Assembly (NCBI GenBank): GCA_025531455.1
Contig: JAMYHL010000005.1
Coordinates: 1,116,001 to 1,180,000, forward strand
Reading direction: 5' to 3'
DNA length: 64,000 bases
Origin: Apiotrichum sp. Y4204
Lineage: Eukaryota; Basidiomycota; Tremellomycetes; Trichosporonales; Trichosporonaceae
Position numbers and translations under genes: made by a program. The notes under the pieces were generated by a model that saw nothing but the letters and a program-made list of their open reading frames with translations, ran no database searches and was not told the DNA's origin. Shown here piece by piece: positions 1 through 10,759 of the stretch (position 1 is the first letter of the stretch; every line of letters begins with the position of its first letter).

Positions 1-254
1 CGTGTGAGGCGTCGTCCTCCTCTGTGCATGCCGAATGGCCGTTTGGTATGTGCAGAGTGCGGAGAACGGAGTGCCCGGCAGCCCGGTCGGCCACTCGGCC
101 AGTCGGCTTGTATTGCACGGTGGCATGACGTTTTTCCCTGACGGCCCTCTGCCCTCTACGCGCTGCTATCTCCCGATTCCCGTCAAAAGACCCAGCGACG
201 TGCATCTCTTCGCTCTCTTACTTTCCATCTCCCATTCCACCTCCATCTCCCTCA
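1..254. other. Left-edge upstream region of the D-lactate dehydrogenase gene
   Basis: This is the sequence before the first ATG of the lactate dehydrogenase model. It becomes pyrimidine-rich close to the start (CTCTCTTACTTTCCATCTCC just before it), as is common in fungal leaders. No other gene is supported; the frames open here run on through the real gene in the wrong phase. Confidence 0.5.
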
Positions 255-2666
255 ATGTTCTCTCGTGCGCATCTCTCATCTCGCGCACTGCGCAACTTTG
301 CCCCTACTGGGCGGCGCTTCGCCTCAAACTCCCACGCGCCCGGACCCAAGCCGCACGGGCGGACGCTAGGCGATGCGGAGCGGGACGCGCTCGCGCGCGC
401 CCAGCGCGTCCGGCGCGCCAACGGGTGGATGTCAGGCGCGGCGGTCTTTGGCGCCTGTGCGATGGGCTATGCCGTCGCTGCGCTGCTGTACTCGCGCCCC
501 GCGGCGCTCTCCACCCAGCTTTTGCCGTCCGAAGTCGCCATCGAGCTCCAGGACAAGTTTCAGCCGCGGTACGGCTCGGCGGCAGACTACCGCGCGGCGA
601 TTGACGAGATCCGCAACCTCTGGACTGTGCGCGGCAAGGGAGACCGCGTGTCCACCGACCCCAGTGACCTCACGTCCCACGGTATCTCAGACTGGAGCTA
701 CCACGAGGCTGAGCTCCCCACCGTCGTCGTCTGGGCCGAGACCACCGCCGAGGTCCAGGACCTGGTTCGCATCGCGAACAAGTACAAGGTCCCCATCACG
801 CCGTTTTCGGGCGGAACTTCTCTGGAGGGTCACTTTGCTTCGGTGAGTGTGAGGCGACTGGGAAGTGGCCTCGGGCTTGTGAGATCGAGTCTCATCCGAC
901 TCTGGCCAGTATCGGCAACCCGACGCTGAGCGTGCTTTAGCAGCATGGACTGGCGCCGCAGCTCCCTATAAAGGCCCATTTATACCCCCCCCCCCCCCCC
1001 CCCCCTCCTTCTAAAAGCAACTCGCTGACAGTAGCCCTTTGGCGGTATCTCCCTCGATGTCGCCATGATGGACAAGATTATCTCCGTGTCCGAGGCGGAC
1101 GCCGAGGCTGTCTGCGGCCCCGGTGTCAAGTGGGAGGACCTGAACGAGCACCTCGCCAAGGAGGGTATTCCCCTCTTCTTCCCCATCGACCCCGGACCTG
1201 GTGCCACTCTCGGCGGCATGGCGGCGACGGGATGCTCGGGAACGAATGCCGTTCGCTATGGTACCGCTAAGGGAGAGTGGTTCCTCAACCTTGTGAGTGT
1301 AGATGGATCTGCTGAGGCATGAGGCCATGAGAATTGTTTACATTGTTTGGATGTGCTGGGTAATCTGTGGGGATGGGGTGATCTTCGGGGGATCGCTCTT
1401 CGATTCGGGCAATCCCCGGTGCAGATCCCCCTTGCAGATCCGCTACTGATAACCGCCGATCCACCTCCTGCCGATCACTGAAACTCGTTCGCGACGATTC
1501 GCAATGATCGCATCGATGCTCACACTGCAGACCGTTGTCCTCCCCACTGGCGAGGTTATCAAGACTCGCTCATCCGCACGCAAGTCGAGTGTGGGCTGGG
1601 ACGCTACCAAGATGTTCCTCGGCGCTGAGGGAACCCTTGGTATCATCACCGAGTGTACCGTGCGCCTTGCCCCTGTCCTCCCCACCAAGGTTGCAGTTGT
1701 CAACTTCCCCGGTGTCGAAGAGGCAGTGCGTGCCGCCACCGAGGTCACCAACCTGGGCTACCCTGTGCAGTGCATCGAGTACCTTGACGGCAACACCATG
1801 AGGGTGGGTGGATAATGATGTGCAAACTGACAACAGGCAATCAACCAGGGTGGTATTGCCGGCCGTACATATCCCGAGAAGGACACTGTTTTCTTCAAGT
1901 TCCAGGGGTAGGTGAAAGAATGCTGTTCTCACCTGACATCAGATCCGACGCGATGATGAAGGAGATTGCCAGGGGCGTCAAGGAACTCGCTTCTCAGCAT
2001 GGTGGCAAAGACTTTGAGTTCTCCAAGACGGAGAAGGAGGCCAATGACCTCTGGGCCGGCCGCAAGGCTGCTCTTTGGAGCGTGCTGGCTCTGCGGCCCA
2101 ACGCCAGGGTGTGGACCACGGACGTTTGGTGAGTAGGCCAAGTGCTGCGTACCTGCTTGGTCTCGCACCCGCCAGGAACCCTCGTTGCGTCTCGCTAATG
2201 TCAGTGTCCCGATCTCGAAGCTTCCCCACCTTGTTCAGGAGACGAGCCAGGACTTTGAGCGCCGCGGCTTGGAGGCATGCCATTTCGGCCACGTCGGAGA
2301 CGGCAACGTGCACACGCTCGCGCTCTTCGACAACGAGGAGGAGCTTGCTCGCGTCCGCGTCGCAGTCCACGAGATGGTTGAGCGCGCAATCGCCCTCAAC
2401 GGCACATGTTCTGGCGAGCACGGCGTCGGCCTCGGGAAGATTGAGTACCTCAACTCCGAGCTTGGACAGGGAACCGTCAACCTCATGGAGACCACCAAGG
2501 TGAGTTGAGGCGAATACAAATTAGGAAACTGACACCGTAGCGCACGATCGACCCCCACTGCCTCTTCAACCCTGGCAAGATCTACCCCAACATCCGGCCG
2601 CAGGGTGGCCACCATCCCGGGGAGAAGAAGTTTGAGCAGTTTCCGCAAAAGCCCCACGAGCATTAA
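255..2666 (+). CDS. DLD1: Mitochondrial FAD-linked D-lactate dehydrogenase (cytochrome c type)
   Basis: Seven exons: 255-842, 1035-1292, 1531-1803, 1837-1907, 1943-2128, 2205-2499 and 2541-2666, giving 598 aa, which is normal for the family. It should oxidise D-lactate to pyruvate and pass electrons to cytochrome c at the inner mitochondrial membrane. The N terminus is Arg/Ser-rich like a presequence, followed by a hydrophobic anchor at about residues 57-80. The FAD-binding part shows PFSGGTSLEGHF and PGPGATLGGMAATGCSG; the C-terminal FAD-oxidase part shows GEHGVGLGKIEY and DPHCLFNPGKIYPN. The ATG at 255 is chosen because it gives the targeting sequence. Intron 1 contains a 21-C run. The splice at 1034/1035 is set by reading frame, because the nearby CAG at 1031 would put a stop in frame. 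A glycolate or 2-hydroxyglutarate dehydrogenase of the same superfamily is possible but less likely. Confidence 0.92.
985..1005 (+). repeat. 21-nt poly-C tract in intron 1 of the lactate dehydrogenase gene
   Basis: An uninterrupted run of 21 C lies between a TATAAAGG..TTTATA stretch and the intron's 3' end. Homopolymers of this length are prone to slippage and to miscalled length. Confidence 0.95.
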
Positions 2667-3584
2667 GTGATTGGGCGACTAGAGGCGCACTGGTAGTTGG
2701 GGATTATCAGATAGTGGACAAGGGCGATAGATGCAGTTGAGATGTATGCATGTAGGACGTCTGGGAGCTTTGAGCCTCGAGCCTGAGGCAAGGTCTAGTA
2801 AGGCTGTGGGGGGTTCGTGAGGCATGAGATGGGGAGATTGAGATGGGGAGATTGAGAGGAATCGGAAGAACGATCGTCAACGACGCGGTACGCGCATTAC
2901 AAGACTGATTGACGTTTGTAATGATCAAGGTGTAATCAGCTTGGGAGTTATGTAATTGCACGCGAGGAAAGACTTTTTCCGGAGCTCCACCCCGCCTCTT
3001 CCCCCTTGTGCACACTCCACGTACCGAAGAAGCGCAGGGAGTGCAGGGCAACTGGCAACTGGCAATGGCTGTGTACACTCTTCAGGATCAGTATCCGGTG
3101 GTGTGACAAGTGTGAGTGCATGAGTGACCGTATGGGCACGTATGGCCCGAGGGGAGTGCATCGTGTGTGTTCTGATGAAGATTCTGCTGCTGTCATTCCA
3201 TCTCACTTCTTGTCTCCACAGAACATTCTCTCTCAGCTCTTGCGAGGGGGGTAAACAGCACCTCGTAACCCCTCACTCTCCCCACGTCCAGAGCTATCTT
3301 CCGCTTCCCGTCCCTTCCATTGCCCACGTCGTAGGAACGCGGCGCGATCTCCCAGCGAAGCGGCATCTCTCCAACGTCCAACTCGAGGCTCGGCTTTGAT
3401 CTCGGCTCTATCTGTCAGCAACTGTCCGCTGGCCCGGCTCCGTGTGCGCGATTTTAAACCTAGTCTCTCCTCTAGTTCCTTTGGCCCACGACTGTTCTGC
3501 TCCTGGCTCCTCACACCGCGCCCCGACGTCCCCACCGTACCCGATACCGCGCTCCGTTGCGGCCGTACTCGCCGCGCTTGGACC
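2667..3584 (+). other. Intergenic: DLD1 3' flank and kinase promoter/leader
   Basis: It holds the 3' end of DLD1 and the leader of the kinase gene. A short direct duplication (GAGATGGGGAGATT, two copies) sits near 2825-2855. After the ATG at 3174 no ATG occurs until the kinase start at 3585, which suggests a transcribed leader of up to about 400 nt. No gene is supported here. Confidence 0.6.
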
Positions 3585-6500
3585 ATGTACGCCCCGTCAC
3601 AGCAGTACGGTGCGGCCCCCGTCAATGTCCCGAGCGGGCACGGCGGCGGGGGATACCGCTCGCCGCCGGTGCAGGTGCCGAACGCGCAGTACGCCGCGCA
3701 GGGATACCAGCAGGGCATGTACCAGCCGCCGCAGGGGCAGCAGGTGCGCCAGCCGCAGGCCCAACAGCAGTATCCCGGAGGCCACGGAGGATACATGTCG
3801 CCGCCGGTGCCCGCTGGCATGCCCATGCAGATGCCGGTGCAGATGGTGCCGGTGCAAGGACAGTATCCTCAACAGCAGCCGCAGTACTATGCCCAACAGC
3901 CGCAACAGCAGCAGCAGCCGCAGCCTGGGGCGTCGCGGCGCCCGCACAAGGGGACGATCCCGCCAGGACAGCTGGTGCGTATCGGGAACAACACGGTGCG
4001 CGTCGAGCGATACCTCTCCGAGGGCGGATACGCGCATGTGTACCTCACTACGTCGGACAAGCCCATCTATCCCCCAAAGGAGGGCGGAAGTAGCAAAGGG
4101 CGATGGGGGGAGAAGGGATACACGGAGCACTGCTTGAAGCGTATCGCGTTCAACGACGAGAACGTCTGGGCCGACGTGAGCAAGGAGATTGAGGTCATGG
4201 TGAGTTGGGATCGACGCAGCTCTGGTGTATCGTGTCGCCGGCTTTGATCACATTTGCTGATTTGCAGAAATCCCTCCCTCGCTCGCCACATCTCATCCAG
4301 TATCTCGACTCGTCGCACCACCGCCTCCCGAACGGCACCCACGAGGTGTTTATCTTGATGGAGTACTGCTCCGGTATGTGGATTACATGAACTCTACACC
4401 GTTGTCTAATATGCAGGCGGCGGCATTATCGACCTCTTGAACAAGCGCCTGCGCGACCGCTTGAAAGAGATCGAGATCTTGAACATCTTCACAGACGTCT
4501 GCGAGGTATGTATCTGGCGCTCTTTACTCGCTTCGCTCGGCGAGTGGCTGTTAGGTGACTGACAGTCCAGGCCGTTGCTGCCATGCACGCCCTTTCACGG
4601 CCACTCCTGCACCGCGATCTCAAGATCGAAAACGTCCTCTCCAATCCCAACGGACAGCCGCCGACGTCAGGCCGTCCGACACCACTAACCTTTAAACTGT
4701 GCGACTTTGGGTCCACCACCTTTCCTGCGACGCATCCGCCGACGACAAAGGCCGAGGCGGACGCTCTCGCGGTTGACCTCAACAAGCACACGACACTGCA
4801 ATACCGGTCGCCAGAAATGGTCGAGCCGATGCTCGGTTGGCCGGTCGGTCTCCCAAGTGACGTCTGGGCTCTCGGCGTCTTGTTGTACAAATTGTGCTAC
4901 TACACCACCCCGTTCGAGGAGCACGGCACCCTCGCCATTGTCAACGCTAAATATACATTCCCAGCATACCCAGTGTACTCTCCCCGCCTCCAGCATCTCA
5001 TCGCATCCATGCTTGTCGAGCACCCGACTCGGCGCCCATCAGTGTTTGACGTCCTTCGCGTAGCCCACGACATGAGTGGCACAAAGCCTCTGGTCGACTA
5101 TGTGAGTGTGCTCTGTGGAACCGAGCTGACCGCAGCCCACATCCAACCGCCCGCTGCCTGCCACGATTCCGACGTCGCCGGTCAAGCAACACCGGACGCA
5201 GCCCTCCAACAGCAATGTTCTAGACTTTACAGATTCATCGTCCCTAACCCCTCCTCCTCCAGAACCGTCTCTGGCGTCGACAGTTACCCCGCAGCGGCGC
5301 GGTCGTCCGACAAAGGTCCAGCCGCCTCCGCCTCAGCTCCCCGCAACGGCGACTGTCACACCTGCGCCTGTGCCTATAAGACCCGGGCAATCCGAGCCCG
5401 GCAGGCAGCCACACGTTCCCTCTGCATCTCTGCCTCCTGCAAAGCCGAACCGCCTCCAGGTCACTGGCGAATCGCCCCCTCAGAGTGCCCAACCTCCAGC
5501 CCCGACGCCTCCAGTGCTAAGCCACAAATCGTCACCATCGCTATCGACCAAGCCAAGTGTTGGCAAGCTCCAGACGACAGGTTCGTCGCAAGCTCACAAG
5601 CCGACGGCGTCCAGCCGCCAGAGCAGTGTGGATGCGTTTGGCGCTCCGAAGAACGGTGTCCCGGTTACTTCCCCGACAGGAGGGTTTGGCGACGCGTTTG
5701 GGGTCACCCTCAAGTCGACAAAAAGTCCTCCGGTGTCTGGCTTTGGCGATTCATTCACTGGATCGAGGTTCTCGCGCCCCCCACCGCCTACTATTCCCCG
5801 CGGCTTTAGCGACTCGTTCAACGGCAAGCTTGGTGACAAGGCGCCCAAGCCACCATCCAAGGACGCAACCCCGACATCGCCTAAGATGGAGACATTGGTT
5901 TCTCCTTCGTCGACCTCGTCGCGCAAGTCACCCGACCCATCATCGTCCATTCCCGATGGCGAGCTCAGCTTTGAGCAGCGTTTCCCGTCCCTTGAGGCAA
6001 TGCAGGCCAACTCGCCCAAGTCAGCCAACAAGGCGGACTCACCCAAGACCTCGCCCACCGTGCCGCCCAAGACGGTCTCATCGGCAGCCATCAAGGCAAC
6101 GCGCCGGCCGTCGCTTGTCATCGCCAACCACACGGGAGGCGATCTTGCTCCTAACATTCGCTCGCCGAAGGTGTCAACGCAGCAGCTCCCACCCCAGCCC
6201 CGGTCAACGCAGGTCACTGGCACGGCATTCAAGTCGTCGAAACCCATCATCAACCCCCAGTCACCCTCACCCGACGACACGCCCTCGCCGGCCATCAACA
6301 TCCCGTCGGATTCGGCGACGGCAGACTATCTCTCGCTGCTGGATGACGAGAATCAGCCAGCGCCAGACATAGTCGACCTCATGGGTGACGAGGGGTCCGA
6401 GTCGATGAGGGTTGCGCTGGCCCCGTTACGCCCTGTGCTCTCAAAGTCGCCGTCGTCGGGCTCGAGGTTTGGTATCAACCCCGCAGCCCAGCAGGCCTCT

Positions 6501-7574
6501 CAACAACATGACTCCCAGGCTCAGAAGTCTCAGCAGGCACAGAAGTCTGGGCCCCAAGCGCAGAAGCCTCTCGTGGCGCGCAAGCCCGAGGCACTCGTTC
6601 TTAAGCCTGACACTACTCCCAGCAGTATGCAGGGCGCGGCACAGCGCGCCACACTCCCGCCCATGTCGACCGAGCGCCCATCGACAAACTTCAACTCGGC
6701 GCAGTGGTCGCCGCTGCAGCGGATGCGGTCCGAGTCGGTATCAAAGAAATCTGCCTCACCGACTGTGCCCGTCTCTCCTATTCGTGGCACAAAGGATCTG
6801 CTCGATGACTCGAGTGAGGGTGAGACGCATCCCGAGAATGCGAATGGCTCGGGCCGTCGGCCGATCTCCCCTGGGCGACGCGCCCCTCCGTCACCATCCA
6901 TTGCGCGCCGTGTGTCGTGGTTTGAGCCGGGGGCGCCCTCCCCCACATCGCTCGCGTCGCCGATGCAGCCTTCCGTCCGACATGGCTCCGTCTCGCCAGC
7001 CTCTCGCCCGCAGAGCATGTTTATTGCTAGCTCACCGCGCTCGCACTCCCCCGCCGAGGAGAGCAGCCACAGCCGTCGTGGGAGCATCAATGACATTGTC
7101 ACCCGCTACGAGCGCATGTCGACCAAGCCTACCGTCGCGGCCAAGCCGTCCAACCTCACTGGCAGCCACACAGGCGGTGCGACCACCGCGAGCCAGAACA
7201 GGCTGGCACCGAACATACCCCACAAGCCGCAGATGCTGCGCAAGCCGAGCGGAGGGCGTCCGATGCCAGGGCCATCTGGTGGGCGGCCCATGCCTGCTGG
7301 AACCGGGACTGGTCTGCGTCGTGCGTCAACGATCAACACCCAGTCGCGTCCGCCCACGCAGCCCAAGCCGGCGGGACTCCAGACCTCGGCCCAGAACAAG
7401 GCCGATGTCCCTCCTATTCCTGCGCTCCCGAACGCTTCCGAGACCCTAGCCCCGGCAGCGAACCGTCCGGCAATGCAGCACTCGGCGTCGGGCTCGACAT
7501 CCCGCTCCAGCAGCCCCGAGAAGCAGCAGCCGGTGAATCTCTTGATTGCGCGATGGAACAAGGGCCACGTCTAA
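3585..7574 (+). CDS. Ark/Prk/AAK1 (NAK) family Ser/Thr kinase with long Pro/Ser-rich tail
   Basis: Exons 3585-4199, 4268-4373, 4417-4505, 4571-5101 and 5136-7574 give 1,259 aa. Kinases of this family phosphorylate endocytic adaptors and actin-patch proteins. Residues 1-125 are rich in Gln, Pro, Gly and Met with several Q runs. The kinase domain spans about 130-447: glycine loop SEGGYAHVY, the lysine in CLKRI, catalytic loop HRDLKIEN near 284, DFGS near 315, and YRSPEM in the activation segment. The 800-residue tail is low in complexity and carries three FxDxF motifs (near residues 631, 650, 671) plus many SPxR/SPxK sites. The start is the first in-frame ATG (ACCATGT context); the open frame upstream lacks an ATG. 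Yeast Ark1/Prk1/Akl1 are the closest functional models; which one cannot be said. Confidence 0.9.
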
Positions 7575-10500
7575 GGCTTGGAAAGGGGTATACCATCTGT
7601 GGGGATTCAGAACTTTTTGAGATTACGACCGCGGCCGGCCGACACGACACTGCGACGCTTGATGCCTGTGTTGGCTGATCGCCGCCATTACGACGCAAGT
7701 TGGCCCGACGGGGCCGAGGTCTTGCATAGAGACAAGTTGTAGACCATGCATAACTCTCGCACCGGGGCGGACTCGTACTCCGTGTAGCGGATCGGACATG
7801 GACTGGAGAACTGGGCGATCGTGGGCTGTTGCTTGAGGGTCGGACTGATGCTGAACAAGATCATAACAAGAGTCAGTAGTACCACACTTGTTGAGCAACT
7901 CTCGATCGACACATTGCTGCCTGTATTGCTGGTGATCACGCACCGCCCATGTGTCATGCCCTACATGCCCGGTCTGACATTGGAATCGACGCCGCGGCCT
8001 AGGCCGAGGACCCTGCCCAGCGGCCGGATTACAGAGATGATATTGTATGTACGGTTCAGCCGGCGGGGGGCCAGCCGAGAAACCGAGGGACCTACAGGCC
8101 TGCAGGATGCCCGCAGGCCCCCTGGAGGCCGGAGGCATGTGGGACCACGAGGGCCCAGCTGGACCAGGGTACCCGAGCCGGCAGCCCAGGGCGATATCGT
8201 CATCCCTCGAGTACTAAAGAGAACACCGCAGGTGATGTTTGATGTACCAGCTGCGGCGCAGTCTGGCGCGTCTGGCGATCCATCCGCGGTCATCTTGATC
8301 TCCAGAGTCCAGACGCTCAAGGTGATCTACAACGCCGCACGCCGCAGATGGACACATTGCAGGAGAGAGACCGCAGAGTCCTCGAATGCCTCGCACGGCC
8401 CGGAAGACCGAGAGCACGAGCGGGAATCCCACGCCGTCCCGTAGCCGGGCCATAGCCGGTGTCCCCGTGCCTCCGTGTATTCGTCGCCCCTCCGCCTCTC
8501 TGTGTCGCGATGTCCGTCGGCGCTCGCTGCGTGCAGTGTCGCGACTGGCCAACATATAAAACACAGATCAGATGTCCGGTGCTCGACGTGGTGCGTACGG
8601 AGTGTGCTCCGCGCCAAGGCTTGGCTACATGTCGGCGGCGTCGGTGCCTCCAAGTACCAAGACCGATTTCGAGCGTGATACGGTAGTGGTGCATCGCAGT
8701 CAGAGCAGTCGTACGATTTCCAGAGTCCCAGAGACGAAAGCACAGCTCGGTCTCGGGACGGTCGTCATGCCAAGGTCACTGTCACTGACTGGCTGTCAGC
8801 CGGCGCAGCGCGCAGTGTCGGGCATGTCGGGTTGAAAAAAAGCTTTCGCTCTCCGGGCGCTGCTCGCACCAATGTCTTGTTTTTTGCGGGTAATTATTGT
8901 GTCACCCGGAGAAAGGTCGTCATCGACAGAGGCACGACGACTGTCGCGTATTGTCTGTGCCTACAAACAACCCTGTGAAGGTGGTGAGGGGAGGCGCAGG
9001 AGCACAGGATCGCAAGGTATCTTCGGAGTGGTTCCTGCGGTTTAAGGTTCTTCGTAAGTCGGCTTCGCCATCCTGGAAACTCGGTACTGGGTACTGGATA
9101 TCTGGATACCGGTTCTACGGTATGCGATCTCGTCTGCGAGAAATGTGAGTGTGTGAGTGGTGAATGCACTCCTCTGGCCTTTGGCCTCTGGGCGTCCTGC
9201 ATGCATTCGATGCATTTGTAATGTGTTGCAGCGACGAGCGAGGTTGTGTGCGCCATGCACGGATTGTCCGAGCCGCGACTTGGCGCTGTGAACTTGGCGC
9301 AGAGCGATCTTTGTAGATCGCTCGTGATCGTCGACCGTGAGGTAAGCCTGCGCGCCTCCCAGTCATCTGCGCCTCTGCCACAACCCGTCACCTCTGCGGT
9401 TGCGCTCGTTGTCGCATTGTTCTCTCGTCGCGCTCGTCGCTGCCGGTCTCCGTGAGCTAGGCAACCGGGACATTGGCGGATTAGCGCGCATTAGGGACTC
9501 GTTGAGCCGTAGGGACAAATAAGAGCAAGGTCCTATGATCCAAAGCTATTTTGAGCTACGAGATTGACGGCTACATTGTTGCGGCAGTTTCGAATGACGA
9601 ATGAAAAATTATTATATAGCATGCATGCTAGGATGTAGCATGCTTGGCCATTCACGCCAGGGATGATTGGATGCATGCTTGAAGCTTGAAAGTTGCAGTG
9701 AGTGCGATAGAAGTGAGGCAACGAGATAAACGTAAGGTGAAGAGAGGGGGGGATATCAATCTCTTGTGAAAAAGCAGTCTCGAGTTCTCGGAAAATGAAG
9801 CCTTCGGCCTCGGCCTCGGCCATTGAGAAAAATATCCATACTGTAGTAATGGATGCAGTCCGAGTCAGTGCCGGTGCCGTCATCCGTCATTCGTACCACG
9901 CTCGGCATCCCCGCTCGGCATTCCCCCCAGTCTGCTGCTGCTGCCGATCAGCCAAGCAAGCCATGCAATGCAATGCAAGCATGCATGCAGCCACTTCCAC
10001 GCCGCAAAGACGCCACACGACGACCCACTCCAAACCCCCCTACATCTCGTCGCTCTCTCTTTTTGTCTGTCGACCATCTCCGACACGCAACAGCTCGCAT
10101 TCCCCACTTTGACTGCGCGAGTTGATTTATTTATACCTCCTACTGCCTATCCTCCACTTCTTCCCTCGGCATCGTCATATCTATCGCAGTCTACATCAGC
10201 ATCAGCATCGTCATCATCACTTATCCCCCACCTGCTAGTTGCTTGCTTGCTGTGAGCACTACATAAGTACATCGCACACGGAGACGGAACACGGAGACGG
10301 ACACGCAAGACCGGGGCCAAGACTTGCTTGTTCTCGCCTCCCTTTTCTCCGGTTTGTTTTCACCACGCATCCGCAACGGTTCCGTGAGGCCGTGAGCCCG
10401 CACGCAGAAGCTTTGGAACTACCGACGAGGGTCTCACCATTTCGTCACTATTGAGATTCACTGGATCACATTGATCACTAGTGTCTTGTCGCCTCGGTCG

Positions 10501-10759
10501 ACGCTCCGACTTTTTGCTTCCACATCTTTCACAACGCTCGCTCCACTGATCTACGATTCCAGCGACGGACATCCATTCACATCTTCTACATCCACCACTT
10601 TGCAGCATCTTCCCTGCGCAGTACATAAAGACCGCCCATTGCCGCGCTACACCCACCAGATCCGCGATCACGCCCTTGACACCTGCCGCCGGTGAACTGT
10701 CTACCACTCGGCTGTGATCACACCGCTTATCGACGTTGCTGTCAACCAGCATATCCACA
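7575..10759 (+). other. 3.2-kb intergenic region with long regulator leader
   Basis: No convincing protein gene is seen. Frames up to about 200 codons on both strands lack recognisable domains. GCATGC/TGCATGCA palindromes cluster at about 9197-9206, 9619-9676 and 9963-9988. A (GGCCTC)3-like run lies near 9801-9820. From 9988 to 10759 the plus strand has no ATG at all and is pyrimidine-rich, consistent with a long leader of the downstream regulator. Confidence 0.6.
9988..10759 (+). promoter_or_regulatory. 772-nt ATG-free leader/promoter of the Zn2Cys6 regulator
   Basis: Read base by base, no ATG occurs on the plus strand between the cluster ending at 9987 and the regulator's start at 10760. 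About twelve would be expected by chance. A TATA-like TTTATTTATACC lies near 10126. The stretch is rich in CATC and TC runs, typical of fungal 5' leaders. The inference is a leader of about 600 nt kept free of upstream start codons. Confidence 0.6.
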
